From the NCBI GenBank assembly GCA_003221805.1, contig QHUA01000139.1:1-49697 (forward strand): a stretch of DNA of 49,697 nucleotides. The letters run 5' to 3'. This DNA comes from Gemmatimonadota bacterium. Lineage in GTDB: Bacteria > Gemmatimonadota > Gemmatimonadetes > Gemmatimonadales > Gemmatimonadaceae. This document shows, piece by piece, positions 1-8,089 of this stretch (position 1 is its first letter; every line of letters begins with the position of its first letter). Made by a program: the position numbers and the translations under genes. The notes under the pieces were generated by a model. The model had not been told where the DNA came from, did not search any database, and saw only the letters and a program-made list of their open reading frames with translations.

Positions 1-18
1 TGTGTCGCCGATCTCCAC
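1..18 (-). CDS. Possible 5' end of a gene running off the left edge
   Basis: On the minus strand a GTG at 18 is preceded by an AGGAG (26-30) at 7-nt spacing and opens a frame reading V-E-I-G-D-T before the window ends. Only six codons are visible, so no product can be named. It would lie downstream of, and in the same direction as, the MOSC gene. The 143 bases between them (19-161) show no other clear feature. Confidence 0.3.
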
Positions 19-161
19 GACCGCACTCCTGTGATTTTTGGCGTCTCGCGCGCCCACCGCGCGGGATTCGGAACCCTCCGGGGCCGGCGGAAACGCTTGG
101 CCTGGGGGAATATTCCTACTGTTCAAAAGCGGGGCCGTTGTTGGCCGCCGCGGGGCGGGGC

Positions 162-659
162 TTACTGGGGAGGTGGGGCTACTTCGACCCGGTCGCCGGA
201 GCGGATCTGGCCCTCAGAGAGTACCCGCGCGTAGACGCGGCTCCAGCCGGGATGGAGCTTCTGCGCGATTCTGACGAATTTTTCGTCGCTGAAGGAGCGC
301 TTTATGGTCTTGCAGGGGTTGGTAAAGGAGGCCACCTCAAGCACGACCTCGTCGCCGACGCGCAGCTGAGCTCCGGGAACCACCAGATCCCAGTCGATTC
401 CTTCGATAGTGAGGTTCTCGCCGACAGTTCCGGCTTCGATCGGATGGCCTTCTTTCTGGAGTGCGCGGATCCGCTCCACTGAGTAAATGCACACCGCTCG
501 CTCGAGTCCACCGTGGCCTATTGTGTCTTCATGGGCGTCACCAGCGAGCCCTGATAGGGACACTTTGGCGCCAGCAACAGCCTTCTTCGGGACGCCTCCG
601 TTGGAGACATTGATTGAGAATACCGTCCCGATTCGGTGAATATCTAACGCTTCGTGCAT
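162..659 (-). CDS. MOSC domain protein
   Basis: 165 aa, a stand-alone MOSC domain. Visible family marks are the GTVGENLTIEGIDW block (78-91) and the conserved Cys in FTNPCK (C116), the residue proposed in this family to carry sulfur for molybdenum-cofactor enzymes or to handle N-hydroxylated substrates. It resembles the small YiiM-like MOSC proteins by length. No molybdenum enzyme lies nearby, so the partner is unknown. The ATG at 659 follows the stop of the upstream RNA methyltransferase (663-665) by 3 nt, so the two are very probably co-transcribed. Confidence 0.85.
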   Translation of the reverse strand: MHEALDIHRIGTVFSINVSNGGVPKKAVAGAKVSLSGLAGDAHEDTIGHGGLERAVCIYSVERIRALQKEGHPIEAGTVGENLTIEGIDWDLVVPGAQLRVGDEVVLEVASFTNPCKTIKRSFSDEKFVRIAQKLHPGWSRVYARVLSEGQIRSGDRVEVAPPPQ

Positions 660-662
660 CGG

Positions 663-1922
663 TCAATTCTCTCCGGCTCCTTGTCGCACCCGACTCCTAC
701 GGGCGATCGCTCCCGAATCCCCATCGCGTTCGCTGACAAGATAGCTCACCGGAATTCCTCCGTTACTGCTGGCAAACCGCGATCGCAGCGGAAGGCGGAT
801 CTGCCGAGCCAGGTCGTCGGCGGCAGCGAGAACGCCGATCCTCCAGCCGTGCTTCCCTTTGAGAGCAGTTCCCAGTGTCGCATAGAGGTCTCGCAGATCG
901 GTGCTTTCGCCAACCCGCACTCCGTAGGGCGGATTGGTGATGATCCAGCCTTCCTGACCCATATCTGCAACATCCGCGAGCTCGGCGAAAGACTCGGATA
1001 CGGACGAAGCCGAAAACTGAATGTCGGCCGCTACACCCGCTCGCTCGGCGTTCCTCTGCGCGGATCGAATCGCGCCGGAGTCGCGATCGGCACCCCGGAT
1101 ATCGAGTGGAATATCGACGATGGATTCGTTGGCCCTGCCCAGTGTCTCGTTCCAGAGTCGCTGATCGAACGACGGCCAGTTCATGAACTGAAAGCGGCGC
1201 ACGAGTCCAGGCGCCCTTCGATGTCCGATGAGCGCCGCCTCGATGGGAATGGTCCCCGAGCCGCACATCGGATCGAGCAGAGGATCCTTTGGTCGCCAAC
1301 CGCTCGCCAGAATCATCGCCGCCGCCAGCGTCTCGCGCAGCGGTGCCTTCGCAATCTCCTGTCTATATCCACGGCGATGGAGTAGCTCGCCGGAAGTGTC
1401 GGCGCTGATCTCACACTCATCGTTCACTATCCGGACGACGAATAGCTGTACCGCGGCCTGCTGCGTATTCTCAGTCTCGGAGTCGTCTTCCTCGCGCGAT
1501 GATCCTTCCACCCGGAGATCGACGCCGGCCGGCGCGACCTGGGCGATCACTCCCAGTACGCGCTCGGCCACCGCATCAGAGTGATAGAGCCGGGATTTCC
1601 TGCAGGTGACGCGCACTTCGACGCGTCCCTTCTCGGGAAGATACTCGTTCCAGCTCAGTTTCCTGGCGCGGCGTTCGAGCTCGTAAAAGGTGCTGGCGTG
1701 AAATCGGCCAAGCCTTAGCAGCACCCGGCTCGCTGTGCGCAGCCAGAGATTCGTGAGGTAAATGCGGTCCGGATTCCCCTCGAACACGACGCCACCTTCT
1801 TGCTGGCGGCCTTTGATACCCAACGTTTTGAGCTCGCCGGCCGCTATCGATTCCAGCCCCGGCGCAGTTGCCGCGAATAGCTCGGCTCCGGTGAGCGATG
1901 TTCTGAGTGCCCTCGTTGGCAT
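663..1922 (-). CDS. THUMP-domain class I RNA methyltransferase (RlmL/Trm14-like)
   Basis: 419 aa. The N-terminal part (about 10-170) matches a ferredoxin-like plus THUMP RNA-binding module (ELFAATAPGLESIAAGEL start). The C-terminal part is a Rossmann methyltransferase with the SAM-binding DPMCGSGT (217-224) and the catalytic NPPYG (330-334) typical of N2-guanine methylation. Family members modify 23S rRNA (RlmL, G2445) or tRNA; which RNA is used here cannot be seen. It lacks the second methyltransferase domain of the E. coli RlmKL fusion. It is the first gene of a two-gene unit with the MOSC gene and is divergent from recQ (38-bp gap). Confidence 0.85.
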   Translation of the reverse strand: MPTRALRTSLTGAELFAATAPGLESIAAGELKTLGIKGRQQEGGVVFEGNPDRIYLTNLWLRTASRVLLRLGRFHASTFYELERRARKLSWNEYLPEKGRVEVRVTCRKSRLYHSDAVAERVLGVIAQVAPAGVDLRVEGSSREEDDSETENTQQAAVQLFVVRIVNDECEISADTSGELLHRRGYRQEIAKAPLRETLAAAMILASGWRPKDPLLDPMCGSGTIPIEAALIGHRRAPGLVRRFQFMNWPSFDQRLWNETLGRANESIVDIPLDIRGADRDSGAIRSAQRNAERAGVAADIQFSASSVSESFAELADVADMGQEGWIITNPPYGVRVGESTDLRDLYATLGTALKGKHGWRIGVLAAADDLARQIRLPLRSRFASSNGGIPVSYLVSERDGDSGAIARRSRVRQGAGEN

Positions 1923-1960
1923 TGAACGCTCAGGTTAGCTAGCCGGGCCCGGACGCGAAA

Positions 1961-3469
1961 GTGGCGGAATGCTCTGTGCCTGTATCGATCAGAGTGTCAA
2001 CAAGAATTACCAAGGAGTCAGTCCGACAGCTGCTCCGCGACCGGTTTGGGCACCAGGATTTCCGCCCCGGCCAGTGGGAGCCACTCGATGCCGTTCTCGC
2101 CGGGCAGGACGCGCTAGTAGTGATGCCGACGGGTAGCGGAAAGTCGATGATCTACCAGCTACCCGCTCTTCTCCTACCCGGCCTCACCATCGTCGTCAGC
2201 CCTCTCATCGCGCTGATGAAGGACCAGCACGACAAGCTCTCGGCGCAGGGTGTCAGCTCAGTAGCGATGCACTCGCATCTCTCGACATCGGAAACCCGCG
2301 AGGCGCATCGACAGATCAAGGAAGGCGAAGGAGAAATCCTCTACCTGACCCCGGAGCGCTTCAAGGATCGCGCTTTCTTCGAGCACCTGCTCTCCCGGCC
2401 GATCAGCCTGTTCGTCGTCGACGAGGCCCACTGCGTCAGTCAGTGGGGCCACGACTTCCGCCCCGACTACCTCTCGTTGGGCGGAATCTCCAAACGGCTC
2501 GGACGGCCGCCAATTCTGGCGCTCACGGCGACAGCGACCGCCCACGTCCAGGCCGACATCATCCGGCAGCTGGGGATGAACGATCCCCACGTCACCATCA
2601 CCGGATTCGCGCGACCCAACCTGCGGTTCGAGGTGATCCGGACCGTCAACGACCAGATCAAAGACACCATCCTGCGTCACGGGTTGCGCGAATTCGAGGG
2701 ATCTGGCGTCATCTACGTCGCGACGGTGAAGGAAGCAGAGCGGCTGTATGACATGCTGCACGAGGACTTCAAGGTGGGTCTTTATCACGGCAAACGCCCC
2801 GCAGCAGATCGCAAAGAAGTTCAGGATCGGTTCATGGCGGGCGAGCTCAAAGCAATCATCGCCACCAACGCGTTTGGGCTCGGCATCGACAAGCAGGATC
2901 TGCGCTGGGTGATCCACTACCATTTCCCCGGCTCGATCGAGGCGTATTACCAGGAGGCGGGCAGGGCGGGGCGGGACGGCGAGCCGGCATTCTGTCGAGT
3001 GTTGTATCGGGTCGAGGACAAGCGGATCCAGTCCTATTTCCTGGGCGGGAAGTATCCCGAGGTGCAGGAAGCAGCGCAGGTGGCGCTGGCCCTCGAGAAG
3101 TATCCCCTCAAAACGCCGGTGCTTCTCGACGACCTCGTCGAGCTGACGGGCATACCGTCACGGAAAGCGAAGATCGTCTTCGCGCTGCTCAAGCGGCACG
3201 GGCTGGTGCGCGAGCACCGCGGCGGAAAATGGGAACGACTGGGCGACAATCTGTGCGCCGTGGACCTGAGTGCGGATCTCCAGGATTACGAGGAGCGTCG
3301 GGCGATGGATCAGGAAAAGCTTCGCACCATGATTCAGTTCTGCCAGACGACGCAGTGCCGCACCCGCTACATCCTCGAGCACTTCGGCGAGGAGGTCGAT
3401 GCGGAGTGGCGGTGCCACAACTGCGATGCCTGCGAGGCTATGGAAGTTCAGTTGGCGAGAGGGGCATAA
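1961..3469 (+). CDS. recQ: RecQ-family ATP-dependent DNA helicase, short form
   Basis: 502 aa from a GTG. A 3'-5' superfamily 2 helicase for DNA repair and recombination: motif 0 FRPGQ (34-38), Walker A MPTGSGKS (55-62), DEAH (154-157) followed by the aromatic-rich loop SQWGHDFRPDY (160-170), and motif VI QEAGRAGRDG. Zinc-ligand cysteines are C461, C466, C485 and C488. Between the helicase core and the zinc site lies about 80 residues resembling a winged helix (LLDDLVELTGIPSRKAK onward). There is no RQC winged helix after the zinc site and no HRDC domain, so the protein is closer to the short RecS/RecQ-like forms. The start is uncertain because no Shine-Dalgarno precedes the GTG. Confidence 0.92.
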   Translation: MAECSVPVSIRVSTRITKESVRQLLRDRFGHQDFRPGQWEPLDAVLAGQDALVVMPTGSGKSMIYQLPALLLPGLTIVVSPLIALMKDQHDKLSAQGVSSVAMHSHLSTSETREAHRQIKEGEGEILYLTPERFKDRAFFEHLLSRPISLFVVDEAHCVSQWGHDFRPDYLSLGGISKRLGRPPILALTATATAHVQADIIRQLGMNDPHVTITGFARPNLRFEVIRTVNDQIKDTILRHGLREFEGSGVIYVATVKEAERLYDMLHEDFKVGLYHGKRPAADRKEVQDRFMAGELKAIIATNAFGLGIDKQDLRWVIHYHFPGSIEAYYQEAGRAGRDGEPAFCRVLYRVEDKRIQSYFLGGKYPEVQEAAQVALALEKYPLKTPVLLDDLVELTGIPSRKAKIVFALLKRHGLVREHRGGKWERLGDNLCAVDLSADLQDYEERRAMDQEKLRTMIQFCQTTQCRTRYILEHFGEEVDAEWRCHNCDACEAMEVQLARGA

Positions 3470-3470
3470 C

Positions 3471-3515
3471 TGCGACTGAAGACTACCGGCTCGGAGCTGG
3501 CAGTCTTCAGTTGCA
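3471..3515. repeat. 22-bp-arm near-perfect palindrome after recQ
   Basis: Bases 3471-3492 pair with 3494-3515 around a one-base centre, with three mismatches of which two would be G-U pairs in RNA. The outer core ACTGAAGACT (3475-3484) / AGTCTTCAGT (3502-3511) is perfect. It starts two bases past the recQ stop. It could act as a factor-independent-like terminator, but no T-tract follows; alternatively it is a dispersed palindromic element. A partial extra copy of the arm (GCAGTTGAAG) follows directly. Confidence 0.6.
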
Positions 3516-3535
3516 GTTGAAGCATCCAATCAGTC

Positions 3536-3557
3536 AGTAGGAGGCACTACTCCTACT
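3536..3557. repeat. 8-bp hairpin in the mscS leader
   Basis: AGTAGGAG (3536-3543) and CTCCTACT (3550-3557) form a perfect 8-bp stem with a 6-nt loop, eight bases before the mscS start. The stem contains the only AGGAG-like sequence in the leader, so it could mask ribosome access; this is inference. Confidence 0.45.
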
Positions 3558-3564
3558 ACTGGAA

Positions 3565-4149
3565 ATGAAAAACAGTCTCGCCGTCAAAATATTCCGGGGC
3601 TCGCTGTTCCTCTTCATCGCCCTCGTCGCGTCATTCACTCCAAAGCTGCTTGGGCTATCGCAAACCACTCAGCAAAAGGCAAACGTCGCGACGATCATCG
3701 CGCTGTTCACGCAGGGCGTGATCTGGACCAACATCATCGTCAACTACTACATCCAGCGGTTCGTGACGTTGCACGCGACGGATGGGAGCAACATCACCAG
3801 CTTCAAGGCGCTGGGCGTTGTCGCCCGACTGGCCGTCTGGATAATCCTGGGCGTAGCGGCGTTGTCGGGCGTTGGTGTCGAGATCAAGCCATTGCTGACC
3901 GGTCTTGGAATCGGCGGTTTGGCGGTGGCGTTGGCCGTTCAGAACATCCTCGGCGACCTTTTCGCCGCCATCGCCATAGTTACCGACAAGCCATTCGTCA
4001 TTGGCGATCAGATCGCCGTCGAGAATTATCGCGGCAAGGTGGAGCACATCGGCCTGAAGACCACCCGGGTGCGAAGCGATTCAGGAGAGCAGATTATCTT
4101 CTCCAACGGCGAGCTGCTGAAAAGCAAAATCAGGAATTTTTCGAAATAA
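3565..4149 (+). CDS. MscS-family mechanosensitive channel, C-terminally truncated
   Basis: 194 aa membrane protein. Four hydrophobic segments are visible (about 10-30, 41-60, 81-100, 106-140). The last is the Gly/Ala-rich pore helix (LTGLGIGGLAVALAVQNIL) followed by the conserved GDLFA and the beta-domain (FVIGDQIAV...GKVEHIGLKTTRVRS...IIFSNGELLKSKIRNFSK). Family members normally continue for roughly 80-100 residues as a C-terminal alpha/beta vestibule domain, but this frame stops right after the beta-domain. The stop is followed within a few bases by a 25-bp inverted repeat. The channel may be a natural short form or a 3'-truncated gene. Only a weak GGA precedes the ATG. Confidence 0.75.
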   Translation: MKNSLAVKIFRGSLFLFIALVASFTPKLLGLSQTTQQKANVATIIALFTQGVIWTNIIVNYYIQRFVTLHATDGSNITSFKALGVVARLAVWIILGVAALSGVGVEIKPLLTGLGIGGLAVALAVQNILGDLFAAIAIVTDKPFVIGDQIAVENYRGKVEHIGLKTTRVRSDSGEQIIFSNGELLKSKIRNFSK

Positions 4150-4298
4150 GCGGGAAGCGGGAAGCGGGACGAGAGATGAGGGAATTTGTTGGGAGCTAGG
4201 TCTTCCATACCATTCGAAGCACGAGCAACTGTCTGCGTGGAACAACTCAGAAACAGTTTCGGCGTTGTAACCGTCGTCCCGCTTCCCGCTTCCCGCTT
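4148..4298. repeat. 25-bp perfect inverted repeat of GGGAAGC units between convergent genes
   Basis: The left arm 4148-4172 (three tandem GGGAAGC-type heptamers) is exactly complementary to the right arm 4274-4298, with a 101-bp unique spacer that has no gene. It fills the whole gap between convergent mscS and osmC; the left arm begins inside the mscS stop codon. It could be a bidirectional transcription end or a MITE-like element that inserted at, and shortened, mscS. No target-site duplication is obvious. Confidence 0.65.
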
Positions 4299-4300
4299 CC

Positions 4301-4729
4301 CTAGATTAGTCGCGCGTCGAGCTGCAGATCGACGTTACCCTTCAAGGCTTTGGAGACGGGGCACCCTTCCTTCGTCTCCTGCGCGATCTGATCGAATTTC
4401 ATCTTGTCGATCTTGGGCACGGTCGCCTGCACGTTGAGCTTCATCGTCGTGATGCCGAATCCACCGGGTACCGCCTGAATCGTGCAGGCGGCGGTGGTCT
4501 CTACTTTCGTCGGCGGAGTTCCATTCTTCTCCAGTCCTGCGCTGAGCGCCATGCTGAAACACGCCGCTTCAGCCGCCGCCAGCAGTTCCTCCGGATTCGA
4601 GCCGACGCCGCTCTCGAAGCGCGAGCTGAAATTGTACTGACCGGCGATTCCGCCGCTCTCGCCTTTGAAGCTTCCTTTTCCGCCCTTGAGTCCGCCTTCC
4701 CAGGTCGCAGTTGCTTTTCTCGTTGGCAT
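4301..4729 (-). CDS. osmC: OsmC/Ohr-family thiol peroxidase
   Basis: 142 aa, full length for OsmC. The two peroxidatic/resolving cysteines are in AEAACFSMAL (C57) and EGCPVSKAL (C123), with NPEELLAAAEAAC in the usual place. The family reduces organic and inorganic hydroperoxides using dithiol donors in the cytoplasm. The N-terminal KATATWEGGLKGGKG block is typical of the OsmC rather than the Ohr branch. The ATG at 4729 has a GGAG at 8-nt spacing. It is divergent from the SufE gene; the 57-bp gap must hold both promoters. Confidence 0.9.
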   Translation of the reverse strand: MPTRKATATWEGGLKGGKGSFKGESGGIAGQYNFSSRFESGVGSNPEELLAAAEAACFSMALSAGLEKNGTPPTKVETTAACTIQAVPGGFGITTMKLNVQATVPKIDKMKFDQIAQETKEGCPVSKALKGNVDLQLDARLI

Positions 4730-4786
4730 CCGTGCTCTCCGTGCTGGTGATGATCTCCTGCGCGAAACTTAATTAGATTGCGCAAT

Positions 4787-5248
4787 ATGGAGAGCGTGCC
4801 GTCTACAACTGGCAACGGCATTCCCCCCTCGATCGATCGAGTACTGAAGCTGTTTCGCTCGATGGGGCGCGAGGAGAAAATGCAGGCGCTCGTGCAGTAC
4901 TCGAAGAAGCTCGAGCTCCTGCCGGAGCGCTTCAGAGATCTCGATCGCGGAGCCTTCACCGTCCCCGAGTGCCAGACGCGGGTCGACATCATTCCCGAAT
5001 TCCGCGACGGCCGCATACACTTCTATGCTGATCTCAATTTGCGGGAATCGCCGACGATCGCCGCGGTCCTCGCGATCATCTTCAGCGCGGTGAACGACCA
5101 GCCACCCTCGACAACGCTTGGCATTCCAGGCGACTTCGTTAGCATCCTCATGGAGAACATCGGATTGGCTTCCCGCGAGCCGGGACTCACCGCGATGGTT
5201 GCGCGGCTCAAGCGCTACGCGCGCGAGGCTGAGAGACAAATCGCATAA
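4787..5248 (+). CDS. sufE: SufE-family sulfur acceptor protein
   Basis: 153 aa. SufE accepts persulfide sulfur from the cysteine desulfurase SufS for Fe-S cluster assembly. The acceptor cysteine is in TVPECQTRV (C62), and the flanking layout (helix LPERFRDLDRG before, then IHFYADLNLRESPTIAAVLAII) fits the family, although the usual GCQS is ECQT. An in-frame TTG lies 9 bases upstream. No Shine-Dalgarno is visible, and a perfect 10-bp palindrome ATTGCGCAAT (4777-4786) abuts the ATG. No suf operon is present here; the genes after it (DUF6526, DinB) are not known Fe-S factors. Confidence 0.82.
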   Translation: MESVPSTTGNGIPPSIDRVLKLFRSMGREEKMQALVQYSKKLELLPERFRDLDRGAFTVPECQTRVDIIPEFRDGRIHFYADLNLRESPTIAAVLAIIFSAVNDQPPSTTLGIPGDFVSILMENIGLASREPGLTAMVARLKRYAREAERQIA

Positions 5249-5258
5249 AGGAGCACGG

Positions 5259-5696
5259 ATGGCGGAGCGAGCCCAGACTTACACGAGTCACCGGCGGTAC
5301 ATCCCCGAATTTCATTTCTTCGTCCTGCCCGTTCTCGTCGCGAACATTGTCATCACCATCATGGAGTTCGTGCGGCATCCCCGCTTCATCACCGGGTGGG
5401 TTGTCGTGCTGGCGTTTGCCCTCGCCATCGGCATCTGGACAGCGAGGGCAATGGCGCTGCGCGCACAAGACCGAATCATTCGCTTCGAGGAGCGTTTACG
5501 GCTCGAGCGACTGCTACCGCCCGATTTGCGCGGCCGTGTCGCTGATTTGAGAACGGGCCAGCTGGTTGCGATTCGCTTTGCTCATGATGACGAAGTCCCA
5601 GATCTGGTTCGCCGCGTACTGAGTGGCGAGCTCACGACCCGGGGCGACATCAAGCGGGCAATTCAAAGCTGGCGCGCTGATCATCTTCGCGTGTGA
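5259..5696 (+). CDS. DUF6526-type small membrane protein
   Basis: 145 aa. The start is set by an AAAGGAG six bases before the ATG; longer in-frame starts overlap sufE. Two hydrophobic helices (about 20-36 and 45-65) are followed by a conserved cytoplasmic part (FEERLRLERLLPPDLRGRV...LTTRGDIKRAIQSWRADHLRV). This matches the uncharacterised DUF6526 family, whose function is unknown. It sits 10 bp after sufE and overlaps the DinB gene by 4 bp, so the three are probably one transcript. Confidence 0.75.
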   Translation: MAERAQTYTSHRRYIPEFHFFVLPVLVANIVITIMEFVRHPRFITGWVVVLAFALAIGIWTARAMALRAQDRIIRFEERLRLERLLPPDLRGRVADLRTGQLVAIRFAHDDEVPDLVRRVLSGELTTRGDIKRAIQSWRADHLRV

Positions 5697-6199
5697 GCGC
5701 CATCGACCGCTGCGCCCTCACCTACGAGTTGCTCCTCGAGTTCACATCGGTCGAGCAGCATCGCTGGCACGATTGGTTCGAGGCGCATCCCAACGCCTGG
5801 ACCGTTCCGTTCGCCAGCGGTCGCATGGCGACCATCGGCGGCGTGGTGCACCACGTTTTCGCCGTCGAGCTGCGTTACGTTCAGAGACTGCGCGACGAGC
5901 GCGTCACTGAGTGGGATGAATTTCGAGAGACTTCGATCGAAGACGTATTTGAGCTCGGCGATTTCGCCCGCGCGCAGTTCGTCGATTTCCTCACCACTGC
6001 CAAAGAGAGCGAGCTCGACAAGGTTCTCACCTTCAAGACACTGACCGCTGGAACGGTGACTGCCAACAAATACAAGATCGCGTCCAATATTTTCCTGCAC
6101 GGCATCCGGCACTGGGGCCAGATCGCCACTGTGCTGCGTCAGAATGACTTCGCTGATCAGTGGCCGCACGACATGCTGCTGAGTGATTTAAGGATGTAG
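5693..6199 (+). CDS. DinB-family metal-binding protein
   Basis: 168 aa four-helix-bundle protein. A likely metal triad is visible: His in GGVVHHVFAVE (H53 or H54) and the H136-x3-H140 pair in FLHGIRHWGQ. The DinB superfamily includes thiol-dependent transferases and hydrolases; the substrate here is unknown. GTG at 5693 overlaps the preceding stop as GTGA, a classic translational-coupling junction. Confidence 0.82.
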   Translation: MSAIDRCALTYELLLEFTSVEQHRWHDWFEAHPNAWTVPFASGRMATIGGVVHHVFAVELRYVQRLRDERVTEWDEFRETSIEDVFELGDFARAQFVDFLTTAKESELDKVLTFKTLTAGTVTANKYKIASNIFLHGIRHWGQIATVLRQNDFADQWPHDMLLSDLRM

Positions 6200-6261
6200 A
6201 CACCCGACAGATAGCATCGACGACGACGCAGTGGCGCGTCATGTGCCAAAGAAAATCGCCC

Positions 6262-7083
6262 ATGACAGCCATCCCCCAAAATCAAAAAGTGAGCGAGCAG
6301 CAGACGTACGTCATCGATGATGACGACCCGCTCAGCAAAGTACCCCAGGTCACAGTCGCGTTCTGGATAGTCAAGATTTTCGCGACCACGCTCGGCGAAA
6401 CCGGCGGCGACGCCCTGTCGATGCAGCTGAACCTGGGCTACGCCGTAAGCACGCTGATTTTTCTGGCATTCTTTCTCGTTACGCTCGGCGCCCAGGTGGG
6501 ATCGAAGCATTATCACCCGATCTTTTACTGGGCGGTCGTCGTCGCAACCACAACCGTCGGCACGACGACGTCGGACTACCTGGACCGCACAGTGGGCCTC
6601 GGCTACGTAAGATCGTCGGCGTTCGAGCTGGGTCTGGTCGTCGCCGTGCTCGTCGCCTGGCACTACTCCACCGGGCAGATCGCTACCGACCACGTGACGA
6701 CTCGCAAGAACGAAATCTTCTACTGGGTAACTATCCTGATCTCGAACACACTGGGTACCGCACTCGGCGATTTCGTAGCGACGACGACGGGGCTTGGCTT
6801 CGAGGGCGGAGCGCTGGTGTTCGCTGGCGCACTCGTGATCGTCGCCGGCCTGTACTTCCTGACGAAGATGCCGAGGAGCGTGCTATTCTGGGCGGCGTAC
6901 GTTCTGACGCGACCATTGGGCGCAACGCTTGGCGACGTTCTCACCAAGCCCAATGCTGACGGCGGGCTCAATCTCAGTCGCATCATGTCGTCGCTGGTAA
7001 TCGCCGTTATCATGACGATCATTATTGCGTCGACATCGCTACGTAAACGGGGTTGGCGTCACGTCGCAATCGAAACCCAGTAG
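6262..7083 (+). CDS. COG4705 / DUF347 four-repeat membrane protein
   Basis: 273 aa from the ATG at 6262; an in-frame ATG at 6241 would add 7 residues. Four internal repeats share an aromatic pair, then T-L-G and a final Asp: FWIVKIFATTLGETGGD, FYWAVVVATTTVGTTTSD, FYWVTILISNTLGTALGD and FWAAYVLTRPLGATLGD, spread evenly through eight or so transmembrane segments. This is the DUF347 repeat of the 'uncharacterised membrane-anchored protein' COG4705. Repeated membrane-embedded Asp/Thr suggest ion or solute movement, but that is inference. Its last 25 bases overlap the convergent DUF3667 gene. Confidence 0.8.
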   Translation: MTAIPQNQKVSEQQTYVIDDDDPLSKVPQVTVAFWIVKIFATTLGETGGDALSMQLNLGYAVSTLIFLAFFLVTLGAQVGSKHYHPIFYWAVVVATTTVGTTTSDYLDRTVGLGYVRSSAFELGLVVAVLVAWHYSTGQIATDHVTTRKNEIFYWVTILISNTLGTALGDFVATTTGLGFEGGALVFAGALVIVAGLYFLTKMPRSVLFWAAYVLTRPLGATLGDVLTKPNADGGLNLSRIMSSLVIAVIMTIIIASTSLRKRGWRHVAIETQ

Positions 7084-8015
7084 ATCATGATGACGAACCC
7101 CAGTCCGGAGACGACCGCGTAGATAGCCCCGATTCCCAGTTCCTTGGCGATGGTCGCTCCAACGGAGCCGCCATAGACGCGGCGAAACGCCAGCGTGGCA
7201 TAGATCGGAATCCATATCAGAGCTAACACGCTTCCCACCGCAGCTATCGCAGCCACATGGGTGAACTTGAGCAGCTCGGTCACCGCCAGTGCGAGAAAGA
7301 TGAAAGCGTGCAGGTGAATGGCGAAGTAGAGATGCTCCGGATATTTCCTGCCCCGGTAAAACAGCGCGACGATGCCCGCGAACACGGGCACCAGCGCGAA
7401 TAGCATTCGTGGCATCGTTTCCAGAAGTCCACGCTTGAGACCGCCCGGATCTTCCACGGCGCGTCGCAGAAATGGCCGTAGCAGTGGCGGCGCCTTGGCG
7501 ATGTCCTTGAGTGCCGCATCGCGCTCCTCGGCCGTCAGAGGCTGCGATTTTTCCAGCGCTCCGCCGGCTGCGTTTGCAACTCGCTCCGGTCGGGAACTCG
7601 GCGCCTTGTTCGATGCCGTCGTCACCCCGACGTTGATGCCTCCAACCGATACCTTTCCGGATCCGATTCTCAGGTTGGGAGCCGCTGCCGCAATGAGGAA
7701 GTAGACAAGGCTCGCCATCAGATAGAGCCGCAGCGGAGAGATGTAGCGAACGCGCCTGCCCTCCAGAAACTCGTGCGTCAATTTTCCTGGACGCTGAATC
7801 AACGCGCGCAGAGTCGAGGCGAGGCGGCCGTCCCATCCGGAAAATTCCGAAACAGCATCGACTGCCAGCTCACGCACACTCGGATACGGCGGGAGGTCGC
7901 GCTGCCCACACGACGCGCAGAACAAGCCGGAAAGCGACGCGCCACAGTTGAGACAGAGGGCGGAATGTCCCTCCAGCAACGGCGCTCGCTTGCGAAGTCG
8001 GTGCTCGTCACCCAT
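7059..8015 (-). CDS. DUF3667 zinc-ribbon membrane protein
   Basis: 318 aa. The N-terminal zinc ribbon CLNCGASLSGLFCASCGQ (21-38) is followed by the family's conserved stretch (FSGWDGRLASTLRALIQRPG...RRVRYISPLRLYLMASLVYF) and several C-terminal membrane helices, of which the last ends the protein (VVSGLGFVIMIYWVSI). A soluble Ala/Glu-rich segment (about 120-190) separates the first helix from the others. Function is unknown. The gene is monocistronic in appearance: convergent with the COG4705 gene and divergent from the acetyltransferase-like gene. Confidence 0.82.
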   Translation of the reverse strand: MGDEHRLRKRAPLLEGHSALCLNCGASLSGLFCASCGQRDLPPYPSVRELAVDAVSEFSGWDGRLASTLRALIQRPGKLTHEFLEGRRVRYISPLRLYLMASLVYFLIAAAAPNLRIGSGKVSVGGINVGVTTASNKAPSSRPERVANAAGGALEKSQPLTAEERDAALKDIAKAPPLLRPFLRRAVEDPGGLKRGLLETMPRMLFALVPVFAGIVALFYRGRKYPEHLYFAIHLHAFIFLALAVTELLKFTHVAAIAAVGSVLALIWIPIYATLAFRRVYGGSVGATIAKELGIGAIYAVVSGLGFVIMIYWVSIAT

Positions 8016-8089
8016 CGCGTTAGATTGGCAGTAATTCGAGATGACGGCAACTCATCAGTCTTCGCGCATTGGAGAACATCACCACGACC

